Shown: positions 38,879 through 46,672 of the stretch, piece after piece | Position numbering within the stretch: position 1 is the stretch's first letter | Layout: every line of letters starts with the position of its first letter | Source: Bacteroidaceae bacterium | Lineage (GTDB): Bacteria > Bacteroidota > Bacteroidia > Bacteroidales > Bacteroidaceae | DNA: 64,000 bases | Reading direction: 5' to 3' | Assembly: GCA_017546505.1 (NCBI GenBank) | Contig: JAFYWV010000002.1 | Coordinates: 1-64,000, forward strand | Made by a program: the position numbers and the translations under genes | Notes under the pieces: model-generated | Seen by the model: only the letters and a program-made list of their open reading frames with translations | Databases searched by the model: none | Told to the model about the DNA's origin: nothing

Positions 38879-40345
38879 TTATCCGATATTTTGTATATGG
38901 CGCTGTTTAATGGTATTATCGCCTACGATATACGCATACAAAGCAGCTGGTATATATTGTAATCCTACTTCACTCATTTGTTTGTATGTGTATTTACTTA
39001 TGGTCGTTACAATAGCTGATTGAAGGCTGTTTTTAGTTAAAAAGTTTAGCAATGGTTTTAACTCACTTGTTTGTTCTACATACCTGTCGCTCCACTTAAT
39101 TTCCACTGCCCAATTTGGTTTTTGACGCGCAAGATCCAAACCAACCATATCCACCTCTCTATTCTTTTTATTTTCAACCCAGCTTGCATAATGAATTTCG
39201 GTAGTATCCCTTTGTATCCATTGTGCATAAATCGCTGTTTCAACCATATGTCCAAACATACTATCAGAAGCCGATAAAGGAGAGAACAAGGCACAGCGTA
39301 AAGAAGGATTTGTCAAATAGATTTTGAATGCGGTTACTCTTTGCAGGTTTTTTGCGTTGTCATTAACCTTATGCACAACCTTTATCAAGAAAGCGGCTTC
39401 AAAATATTGTATGTATTTTTTCAATACCTCTTTTCTTATCCCTGACTCCTGGGATAATCCATCATAAGAAAACTCTTCACCGGTATGGTATACAATATAC
39501 ACAAAAAGCCGATTTAATTCTTGTATATCCTTGATTCCATACAAACTTGGCAAATCGCGCAACATTACTTTATCAACAATGTCATGTCTTACATATTGAG
39601 TAATGTCATCCTGCATCTTTTTTGAAAGTACAATCTCTGGATAACCGCCATAGTTTATATAATCCACAAAGTGTTTATTCAACAAATCTATATCAATAGT
39701 ATCATAACTGTTAATTTCTCTGCCGTCCCATATCATTCGGGTTGGAACAATAAGATTGTTTAGGTCTAACAAATGTATGTACTCATTAAATGTAAGTGGT
39801 GGGAGCATAAAATCTGTAAACCTACCAGCTCCGCTTTCCGTGCTTTTCATTTTTAACGCAGCTGCTGCTGAGCCTGATGCAACAAACTTAATATTTCTAT
39901 AACTGTCTATTAGCGATTTTAGATGAATTTCCCAGTCTTTTAAATATTGTATCTCGTCATAAAATACAAAATAACCATCCATTGATGCATCGCTTTGCTT
40001 TAAAGACTCTCTTGCAAGTTGCAGCAGGTCTTCCAATGAAATATTGTTGTATATAGGAGTATCTATTGATAGATAAATGATCTTCTGTGCAGGAACACCG
40101 TTTTTTATAAGTTCTTCAATGGTGTGAAATATCATAACAGTCTTACCTACACGACGAGATCCCATAAGAATAACACCTCTTCTTGTTGAAACATCGGCCA
40201 CCATTGGCATAAACGTATCCAAATAGAGTCTGTGCTGCATAGATTTATAATCATTAGGTATAGAGCCTGACACCCACCAAGGATTATCAAATTGCATTCT
40301 TTTTATAATCTGCTCTTTCATCGTTTCGTCCTTATATACATTCAT
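38879..40345 (-). CDS. P-loop ATPase of the AAA_14/DUF4143 type
   Basis: 488 residues. Walker A GSRRVGKT (about residue 61), Walker B YFVFYDEIQYL, and sensor-like VASGSAAAAL make the AAA_14 domain. The C-terminal half fits DUF4143, a degenerate nuclease-like fold, with REVDMVGLDLARQKPNWAVEIKWSD resembling a PD-(D/E)xK core (D...EIK). Such proteins are spread widely by horizontal transfer in Bacteroidales and their cellular role is not established. The gene is AT-richer than its neighbours. Start at 40345, or eight codons later (MKEQIIKRMQF); the promoter position allows both. Confidence 0.88.
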   Translation of the reverse strand: MNVYKDETMKEQIIKRMQFDNPWWVSGSIPNDYKSMQHRLYLDTFMPMVADVSTRRGVILMGSRRVGKTVMIFHTIEELIKNGVPAQKIIYLSIDTPIYNNISLEDLLQLARESLKQSDASMDGYFVFYDEIQYLKDWEIHLKSLIDSYRNIKFVASGSAAAALKMKSTESGAGRFTDFMLPPLTFNEYIHLLDLNNLIVPTRMIWDGREINSYDTIDIDLLNKHFVDYINYGGYPEIVLSKKMQDDITQYVRHDIVDKVMLRDLPSLYGIKDIQELNRLFVYIVYHTGEEFSYDGLSQESGIRKEVLKKYIQYFEAAFLIKVVHKVNDNAKNLQRVTAFKIYLTNPSLRCALFSPLSASDSMFGHMVETAIYAQWIQRDTTEIHYASWVENKKNREVDMVGLDLARQKPNWAVEIKWSDRYVEQTSELKPLLNFLTKNSLQSAIVTTISKYTYKQMSEVGLQYIPAALYAYIVGDNTIKQRHIQNIG

Positions 40346-40701
40346 AGCACCTATATTTTAAACGCAAAGATATAGCAAAAGTTTACTTATTTAAATAAAA
40401 ATGGGAAAATAAGCACTAAAAAAAATGCTTATTTAGGTATATTTTGCCCAAATAAGCATTTTCTGCAGAGGATGCCCCCTTTAATTATATACCTTAATTC
40501 TATGCTAAAAACGACATTGTTGGTTGCCGATAAAAACACATATCTCCGCATTTACAAATGCTATTACCGCCTATAATGCGCTATGTTAATTGCTTTTTTG
40601 CTATTTTTGAAAAATTCTTCACTTTTTATGAAAGTTCCCTCGCATTCGTGTGTCTAAGCAAGTAGAAAGAAACATGAAGCGCTTCTATAATTAAGATTCT
40701 G
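40346..40701. other. Gene-free divergent region with a repeated AAATAAGCA motif
   Basis: Between the ATPase (leftward) and the sigma factor (rightward). AAATAAGCA occurs at 40408-40416 and 40450-40458 and inverted (TGCTTATTT) at 40426-40434. A minus-strand -7 element lies at 40365-40372. The rest shows nothing I recognise. Confidence 0.55.
40365..40372 (-). promoter_or_regulatory. -7 element for the ATPase gene
   Basis: TATCTTTG on the minus strand, 20 bases upstream of the first ATG. No clear TTG at -33, but the AAATAAGCA dyad sits about 36-62 bases upstream of the element. Confidence 0.5.
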
Positions 40702-41184
40702 ATGGATAACACTGAACGCAAATTTACTGAGATGGTCAAGGAGTACCGCAAGACAATATACACTGTCTGCTACTTCTTCTCCAACGATAAGGAAGAGGTC
40801 AACGACCTGTTCCAAGAGATTCTTATAAATCTATGGAAGGGATTTGAGGGCTTCCGTGGAGATAGTGATATAAAGACCTGGATATGGCGTGTGAGCCTCA
40901 ATACATGCAGTAACCAGGAACGGAAGAAGAAAAGCCGTGTACAGACAGTTCCTCTTCTGGTCGACATCGACCTGTATCATGACGAGGATGAACACAGTAA
41001 ACAGATTCAGATGCTGTATGACAGAATTAACCGCCTTGATGTCTTTGATAGGGCAATAATTCTCCTTTGGCTGGAGAATATGAGCTATCAGGACATAGCC
41101 AACGTGGTAGGTATATCATTGTCAAGCGTTACCACCAGGCTGTTCCGCATTAAGGAGCAGTTGAAATCAATGTCTAACAAGTAA
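40702..41184 (+). CDS. ECF-type RNA polymerase sigma factor
   Basis: 160 residues. Sigma-70 region 2 (residues about 10-75, DLFQEILINLWKGFEGF and IKTWIWRVSLNTC) and region 4 (about 105-155, LWLENMSYQDIANVVGISLSSVTTRLFRIK, helix-turn-helix). No region 1 or 3. It directs transcription of a small regulon, often including itself. The downstream gene, 10 bases later, encodes a membrane protein that could be its regulator, although no classical anti-sigma motif is visible. Confidence 0.93.
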   Translation: MDNTERKFTEMVKEYRKTIYTVCYFFSNDKEEVNDLFQEILINLWKGFEGFRGDSDIKTWIWRVSLNTCSNQERKKKSRVQTVPLLVDIDLYHDEDEHSKQIQMLYDRINRLDVFDRAIILLWLENMSYQDIANVVGISLSSVTTRLFRIKEQLKSMSNK

Positions 41185-41194
41185 ACAAAGAATT

Positions 41195-41797
41195 ATGACA
41201 CAGCGAGAAAAAGATTTTAAGGAACTTGAAGATCTCAAGCAGCAGTTCGCGCTTTTGGACGAGAAACTTGATAAACAGCGCATAATAAGCGAGGAGATTG
41301 TCGGCGAGACGATAAAAGAGAAACTCTCCCACATTGAAAGATGGTACAGAAAACGTTTTAGCGTTTCATTGGTATCAGCCCCTATTGTGGGTATTGTGTT
41401 CCTCGTCATGTATCTTGGCAAGGGTGCAGGATATTGGGGATTCGGCCTGTTCATACTGGCGGTTGGCGCGCTTGAATATCTCTTGAACCGCAGGTGCTAC
41501 AAGGCGCTTGACATCAAGCAGCTGCCGTCAATGAGCATGACCGAGGCGCAAGAGAGGATTGTAAACCACAAGCGATTGCGCTCGTTTACCGACAAGGTGC
41601 TTGCGCTGCCGTGCATTGCACTTATTGCATGGACAATACTTGTAGCGTCGGGCTTTGTATGGAACACAGTTGTTATTGCTATAACCATATGCGCAATGGC
41701 GTTGTCGATAAGCTTGGGGTATTGCCAGCAAAAAGCAAACAGGAAACGGCTTGATGCAGTCCTAAGGCATATTAAGAGTCTTAGAGGAGAAAACTGA
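41195..41797 (+). CDS. Membrane protein paired with the ECF sigma factor
   Basis: 200 residues, no signal peptide. Residues 1-65 are charged and predicted helical or coiled coil (FKELEDLKQQFALLDEKLD). Two helices follow at about 70-105, a cytoplasmic stretch with SMTEAQERIVNHKRLRSF, then two more helices at about 140-185 and a basic tail. Not recognised as any named family. Position right behind the sigma gene suggests a membrane partner holding or releasing it, which is inference only. Confidence 0.75.
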   Translation: MTQREKDFKELEDLKQQFALLDEKLDKQRIISEEIVGETIKEKLSHIERWYRKRFSVSLVSAPIVGIVFLVMYLGKGAGYWGFGLFILAVGALEYLLNRRCYKALDIKQLPSMSMTEAQERIVNHKRLRSFTDKVLALPCIALIAWTILVASGFVWNTVVIAITICAMALSISLGYCQQKANRKRLDAVLRHIKSLRGEN

Positions 41798-41888
41798 TGA
41801 TTTATGGGGGTGGCAACAAGCTGCTCCCATTTTGTATAACAGCAATTTCACGAATACATTTTGCCTTTAGTTTGTAAAGTACCTTAAA

Positions 41889-41970
41889 CTGGTAGCGCAT
41901 TTGCGGGTCTGGTAGCACAAATTGGTAGCGCATTTTGTCCTTTTCTGTCCGTGTTTGTCCGCAAATGTCT
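41889..41970. repeat. GGTAGCG and phased TGTCC repeats, right edge of tRNA-Asp islet
   Basis: GGTAGCGCA at 41891-41899 and 41924-41932, with a variant GGTAGCACA at 41911-41919. Next come four consecutive 10-base units ending TGTCC, TGTCC, TGTCC, TGTCT (41931-41970). Such spacing, one helical turn, suggests binding sites for a DNA-binding protein. No gene in 41798-42091. Confidence 0.55.
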
Positions 41971-42056
41971 AAATGAATATCTTTCTTGGTAGTAATAGAT
42001 TACAAATGCAAAATTCTGTATTTCAATGAATTCGTCTTAACTTGATGTATATAAAC

Positions 42057-42088
42057 AAAAAAGCCTCCCAGCATAACTGAAAGGCTTT
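42057..42088 (-). terminator. Terminator of tRNA-Asp
   Basis: AAAGCCT (42060-42066) with AGGCTTT (42082-42088), followed on the minus strand by a T run; directly downstream of the tRNA 3' end. Confidence 0.7.
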
Positions 42089-42091
42089 CTG

Positions 42092-42165
42092 CGGTGCGTA
42101 CGGGACTCGAACCCGTGACCCCATGCGTGACAGGCATGTATTCTAACCAACTGAACTAACGCACC
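42092..42165 (-). tRNA. tRNA-Asp (GTC)
   Basis: 74-nt cloverleaf on the minus strand: acceptor GGTGCGT/ACGCACC with discriminator G, D-arm GTTC...GAAT, anticodon stem CATGC/GCATG with loop CTGTCAC (anticodon at 42129-42131), and T-arm ACGGG/CCCGT. CCA not encoded. Its 3' end is duplicated at 38683. Confidence 0.95.
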
Positions 42166-42300
42166 AAAATTTCAAAGTGTTGTGCTTTGTTCGTGTCTCA
42201 AAGCGAGTGCAAAGGTAGGGCTTTTTTTTATATCTGCAAACTTTTTCTGCTTTTTTTTCAAGAAAAAGTGGTTTTTTTTGATTTTTTTCCTAAAAAATGG

Positions 42301-42828
42301 CTATTTGGAGAGTCTTTGCACTAAAAATACGTCTTTGAAGCCGTTTTCTGTGCGCAACCATTGTTTGAGCAAAGCGCTTTTTTTGAAGCCGTTTTTTTCA
42401 AAAAGTCTTAAACTCTCTTCGTTCCACTCGGGGATTAAGGCGTAGAGTTGGTTTATGTGCAACTTTTTCAGTGCGTATTCACACAAAAGTGTCAATGCTT
42501 GGGTGGCAATTCCTTTACTGCGGTGTTTGCCAAGCAGGCCTATGCACACTTCGGCACGGCTGTTGAGTGGGTCAAAGTCGGCAAGGTCTATCATTCCGGC
42601 TGTTTCACCTCCCGCAAGGGTGATGACAAAGCGTGCTTGATGTTCGGCAAAGAGGTCTTGCTTGCTCTGTTCAAGGTAGAGCCTCAGGGTGTAGCGTGAA
42701 TAGGGGAGTGTGGCGTTGCCAATGCTCCATAATGTCGTGTCGTTCTCCATTGCGTACATCAGTTCCAAATCTTCGGGTTCTGGGGCACGCAATGAGACGG
42801 TATCGTTTTTTAGCCAAGCGGTGTTCAT
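42301..42828 (-). CDS. GNAT-family N-acetyltransferase
   Basis: 175 residues. RimJ/RimL-like GNAT fold: LRAPEPEDLELMYAMEND at the start, the acetyl-CoA loop LLGKHRSKGIATQAL and LYALIPEWNEESLRLFEKNGF near the end. Substrate unknown (protein N-terminus, antibiotic or metabolite). Its start overlaps the glycosyltransferase stop by four bases (ATGA), so it is the last gene of the recR operon. Confidence 0.92.
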   Translation of the reverse strand: MNTAWLKNDTVSLRAPEPEDLELMYAMENDTTLWSIGNATLPYSRYTLRLYLEQSKQDLFAEHQARFVITLAGGETAGMIDLADFDPLNSRAEVCIGLLGKHRSKGIATQALTLLCEYALKKLHINQLYALIPEWNEESLRLFEKNGFKKSALLKQWLRTENGFKDVFLVQRLSK

Positions 42829-44027
42829 CGCTTTGATTTTATTTCGTCATAATCAAAGACTTGGTCTTCGGTTATGAGTTTTTTTGTTCTTGTTGAGTAT
42901 GTTCCCAGGCGCAGCTTTCTGTTATTGCTGCTGTTAAGCAGTCTGAGTATTGTGCCGTATGTGTAGGCTTCTGTGTCGTACACAACTGTGTCATACTTGC
43001 CAAGGTCGATGCTTTCCCCCGTGTGTCCTTTGGGTATAGTCTCTTCTGTGGCCTCTATGAATGTGTGTTTGCCGTTTTTCTGTTTTTCTTGCAAAAGTTC
43101 TCTCACCTCGGCGATTGTGTCGGCGCTGCCAAGCACAATGCAATTGATGCTCTGGGGTTCTTGTGTCACTTTGCGGTGAACGAATTGGTTGCCGACGTAT
43201 GCCAGCATAGCACGTACCCAGATGGAGATGTTTATTGGCAGGCTCACAAGCAGTGAGTAGTGTGAGTAGTGTTTTTTGAAGAACAACTGCATTGCACGAT
43301 AGAACGTGTGTACGTATCTGTATGTGCTTTTATTGGTGCTCTCGCCCTTGTAGTGCAATATTCGCAAGGGGAGATAGTAGTTCTTGTAGCCACCTTTCAG
43401 GATGCGGTAGGAGAGGTCGATGTCTTCGCCATACATAAAGAAATCCTCGTCAAGAGCACCGGTTTTTTTTATTGTCTTATGGCGCAGCATCATATATGCT
43501 CCCGATATTATTTCAATCGGGTTTATCTCCTCCTTGTCGAGGTACTGCATATAGTATCGTCCGAATGTGCGCGAGTGGGGGAACAGGCTTGACAATCCCG
43601 ACATCTTGCAGAATGCCACGAACGGTGTTGGCAGTGCGCGACGCGATTCGGGTGAAAACATTCCGTCAGTGCGCAGCATATATACTCCGCAAGCTCCGGC
43701 ATCTGCGGTATTGTCCATAAACTCAATGCATCCCTCTATCGCTTCTTTGGTGACAATGGTGTCTGGGTTCAGCATCAGTATGTACTCTCCTTGTGATTGA
43801 GCTATGGCTATGTTGTTTCCCTTTGAAAAACCGTTGTTCTCTTTGCTGGCTATCCATTTGACGCCGGGAAAACGTGCCGTGATATATTCTGTGGAGTTGT
43901 CGGTAGATGCGTTATCGACCACAATCACTTCGTGCTCGATGCCTGCGGCTGCCTGCTCAAGCGAGTCAAGGCACTGCTCGAGAAAATGTTTTACGTTATA
44001 ATTGACAATTACTACCGATAGCTTCAT
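42825..44027 (-). CDS. Family 2 glycosyltransferase with C-terminal extension
   Basis: 400 residues. GT-A domain (1-about 240) with LSVVIVNYNVKHFLEQCLDSL, the metal-binding LMLNPDTIV and FFMYGEDIDLSYRILKGGYKNYYLP, close to rhamnosyl-type GT2 enzymes of cell-surface glycan synthesis. After a hydrophobic stretch (about 255-275), residues about 290-400 form an extra Rossmann-like region (NCIVLGSADTIAEVRELL ... KYDTVVYDTEAYTYG) of unknown role. Overlaps both neighbours by four bases. Confidence 0.92.
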   Translation of the reverse strand: MKLSVVIVNYNVKHFLEQCLDSLEQAAAGIEHEVIVVDNASTDNSTEYITARFPGVKWIASKENNGFSKGNNIAIAQSQGEYILMLNPDTIVTKEAIEGCIEFMDNTADAGACGVYMLRTDGMFSPESRRALPTPFVAFCKMSGLSSLFPHSRTFGRYYMQYLDKEEINPIEIISGAYMMLRHKTIKKTGALDEDFFMYGEDIDLSYRILKGGYKNYYLPLRILHYKGESTNKSTYRYVHTFYRAMQLFFKKHYSHYSLLVSLPINISIWVRAMLAYVGNQFVHRKVTQEPQSINCIVLGSADTIAEVRELLQEKQKNGKHTFIEATEETIPKGHTGESIDLGKYDTVVYDTEAYTYGTILRLLNSSNNRKLRLGTYSTRTKKLITEDQVFDYDEIKSKR

Positions 44028-44482
44028 TTTTCGTCATTCTGTTTTGTTGCATTTTGATATTCATCCAACACCTTGCCGGTTGGATAGCTGTACAGGAGTG
44101 CTCCAAAACTTAGGATTGCACAGTACATTGCTCCATCGTATTCAATGCCGTAGTAAACGAAAATATTTATCACAAGAGCTATGAAAAGCAGAAACATACG
44201 CAGCAGGCTCTTTTTGCTGTATAGTTTAAGGAACGCGCTGTTCCCGAGGCTTGCTCCTTTGCTCATAGCGCGGCTGAACCCCTTCAATGCAAACGGTATG
44301 ATGGCTATTGTGAGCATAATGCTGCAGACCTCGATGTAGTATATGTCTTCTTGTGTAAGGTTCATTGCCAATGCACCCTTGGTGAGATAGCCTGTCTCGA
44401 ATGCGGCAATAGCTATTATAGCTGCGAAAATTGATGTCGCAAAATTGAATTTCAAGGATTTTAGAACATTCTCTTTGTTCAT
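44024..44482 (-). CDS. Four-helix membrane protein of unknown function
   Basis: 152 residues with four hydrophobic helices (about 15-35, 48-66, 93-112, 115-135). Not recognised as a named family. It sits between recR and the glycosyltransferase, overlapping the latter by four bases. That arrangement is, as I recall, shared by several Bacteroidales, which suggests a link to surface glycan export or synthesis rather than recombination. Confidence 0.75.
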   Translation of the reverse strand: MNKENVLKSLKFNFATSIFAAIIAIAAFETGYLTKGALAMNLTQEDIYYIEVCSIMLTIAIIPFALKGFSRAMSKGASLGNSAFLKLYSKKSLLRMFLLFIALVINIFVYYGIEYDGAMYCAILSFGALLYSYPTGKVLDEYQNATKQNDEK

Positions 44483-44486
44483 AGCT

Positions 44487-45107
44487 CTATATCGTTTTGC
44501 CGGTGAATGGCCGGCGGTTAATTATTGAACTGCCAAGAGTGACCTCGTCGGTGTATTCAAGCTCGTCGCCGATTGATATGCCCCTGGCAATTACCGACAG
44601 CTTTACATCGTACTGTTGCAGCTTGCGGTATATGTAGAAATTCGTTGTGTCTCCTTCCATTGTGGAACTTAGTGCCAGGATTATCTCTTTGACTTCGCCT
44701 TTGGCAACACGCTCTATCAGGCTGTTTATGTGCAGGTCGCTTGGTGAGACTCCGTCCATCGGCGATATTACGCCACCCAGGACGTGATACACACCCTTGA
44801 ACTGCATTGTATTCTCCACTGCCATAACATCCTGAATGTTTTCCACAACGCATATAAGGCTGTGGTCGCGTAAAGGATTGGCGCATATCGGGCAAATGTC
44901 CGTGTCTGATATGCTGTGGCACTCTTTGCAGTATTTTGCTTCTCGTTTAAGTGTGAGTATTGCTGATGAGAACCCCTCTACCTCATCCTCTTTCTTGCGC
45001 AACAGATGAAGTACCAGGCGCGTAGCTGTCTTACGCCCTATGCCCGGGAGCTTGGAGAACTCCTTTACGGCTCGTTCCAAAAGTGTTGATGGGTATTCTT
45101 GGTTCAT
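44487..45107 (-). CDS. recR: Recombination mediator RecR
   Basis: 206 residues. Helix-hairpin-helix ([18 protein letters not shown]), a four-cysteine zinc motif ([19 protein letters not shown]) and a Toprim domain ([15 protein letters not shown]). With RecO and RecF it loads RecA at gaps. First gene of recR-membrane protein-GT2-GNAT, with a four-base gap to the next gene. Confidence 0.97.
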   Translation of the reverse strand: MNQEYPSTLLERAVKEFSKLPGIGRKTATRLVLHLLRKKEDEVEGFSSAILTLKREAKYCKECHSISDTDICPICANPLRDHSLICVVENIQDVMAVENTMQFKGVYHVLGGVISPMDGVSPSDLHINSLIERVAKGEVKEIILALSSTMEGDTTNFYIYRKLQQYDVKLSVIARGISIGDELEYTDEVTLGSSIINRRPFTGKTI

Positions 45108-45179
45108 CTGTTCCGGCTCTTTTTAATGGTGGCACGAAGATAGTCAAAAAAACTCCATTGTGCAAATTGAGAATGGCTG

Positions 45180-46547
45180 TTACTTTATGTCTACTGTTAT
45201 CTCTGCCGGGAATACTCGTTCAGGGTCAAAGAACTCGGCGCAACTCTCGGCCATAGCCTTGAGTGTGGGGGTTACTTTGCCGTTGAATGCTTCGTTTCCG
45301 TTTACAATGACTTTAACAGGCTTTGTAAAGTCGAAGAGTTTCTCGCTCAGGTAGATTGTCACATTTCCCTTTGTGGCTGGTGCATAGTTCTTTGCAAAGA
45401 ACATAGGGATGTTGTAAATGAGCTGTGTTGTGGTGTACGTCACGTTCTGCACTGTGAGGTTTATGGTGTTGTCCTCTATGCTCATCTCGTAGCAGCTGCG
45501 CTCTTCATCGTTATTACGCGATGTCTCGTTCACCTTTAAATTGTAGAAACCTGTTCTGTGGCGGCCATACATATCATAGTCCTCCCAGTAGAAATATGTC
45601 GGGTGGGCGTTGCGGGTGTGCTGTTTCAGCCACGGTGTTGTCTTCTCATAATCTATGCTGTGCCCTTTCTTTGGTACAAGTTCAATGAAGTGATTGTATA
45701 GACCGGGATATTTTTTTGAAAGGCTGTCAATGGTCTGCGCGGCGTTGTAGGTCATTGCGTTGCGTGCAAAGCCGTAGTCCTGCTCGCCTGTACGTAATGA
45801 GAAGGCTATGTTTGCAAGGTTCTCCATTGGTGCGTTCTTCAGAGGCTCTCCACCGGCCATCGGGCCTGCCCCCGCAAGATAGTCGGCATAGAACGATGCC
45901 AGGCGCTGGCTGCCATAGCCACCCTCTGAAATACCATAGAAATATATTCTGTTGGCATCGATGCTGTCATTTACAAATGCAAGGCGCAACAGTTTCTCCC
46001 AAGCCCATTGTTTGCTTTGGATTGCCCAACGGTAGAGCTCGCCAAATCCATTGGGGATTTGCGGAATGAAGTGCAGTGATGGGGCATCGTCATAACTGCT
46101 GCAAAGGCGTATGCCGGCCTCCCATTCGCGGTTTTTCTCGCCCGAGCCGTGCATATAAAGGAACAGTGGGTAGCCGTCTTTTGGCTGTTCACCTTTTTTT
46201 ATGAAGTAATAGGGCATCAGCGCATTCTCCTCAAGATGCTCGGGCAGTCTCCAATATCCGGTATCTCGCGGCTCGTTTGTCGCAAATGGAGCAAGCAACT
46301 TCTCCTCGTTGGTGGCAAGCACGGCGTTGCGCCAACACGCCCACACTGCATTTCGGGCATTTGCAACATCTTCAGGCTTTATCTTGTCGTTGCAGTTGTA
46401 GCTTGCATTCTCTCCATTGAGTACTTTTGAAAAGAATGTGCTCACTTTTTTTGTCTTGTTTTTTGATATTGTCCCGGCATTGCAGTCGGCCCCGTTGCCG
46501 GCAATTGCCGCAATGGCTATAATTGCCGATACTACTATTTTGTTCAT
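45180..46547 (-). CDS. Secreted alpha/beta hydrolase (esterase-like)
   Basis: 455 residues with a signal peptide (about 1-24, ending DCNAG). An alpha/beta-hydrolase core at about 115-320 shows an oxyanion segment LYMHGSGEKNREWEAG, nucleophile serine in FYGISEGGYGSQ, and catalytic histidine in PKKGHSIDYEKTTPW. The layout resembles feruloyl-esterase/PHB-depolymerase-like enzymes. The last 120 residues look like a beta-rich domain. Substrate unknown, probably an esterified polysaccharide or peptide outside the cytoplasm. Single gene. Confidence 0.82.
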   Translation of the reverse strand: MNKIVVSAIIAIAAIAGNGADCNAGTISKNKTKKVSTFFSKVLNGENASYNCNDKIKPEDVANARNAVWACWRNAVLATNEEKLLAPFATNEPRDTGYWRLPEHLEENALMPYYFIKKGEQPKDGYPLFLYMHGSGEKNREWEAGIRLCSSYDDAPSLHFIPQIPNGFGELYRWAIQSKQWAWEKLLRLAFVNDSIDANRIYFYGISEGGYGSQRLASFYADYLAGAGPMAGGEPLKNAPMENLANIAFSLRTGEQDYGFARNAMTYNAAQTIDSLSKKYPGLYNHFIELVPKKGHSIDYEKTTPWLKQHTRNAHPTYFYWEDYDMYGRHRTGFYNLKVNETSRNNDEERSCYEMSIEDNTINLTVQNVTYTTTQLIYNIPMFFAKNYAPATKGNVTIYLSEKLFDFTKPVKVIVNGNEAFNGKVTPTLKAMAESCAEFFDPERVFPAEITVDIK

Positions 46548-46615
46548 TGTGTTTGATATTTTGTGCGAAAATAGCGTTTAGTGTGCAATGAAACAAGTTT
46601 AAAAAGGGGAAAATG

Positions 46616-46651
46616 CAATGGCGGACAAACTTGTGTGCCTGTCCGCCATTG
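46616..46651 (-). terminator. Terminator of the C10 protease gene
   Basis: CAATGGCGGACA (46616-46627) and TGTCCGCCATTG (46640-46651), 12-bp perfect arms, 22 bases after the stop. A T-rich tract follows on the minus strand. Confidence 0.8.
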
Positions 46652-46672
46652 TGTGATATATTTTCAAATATG

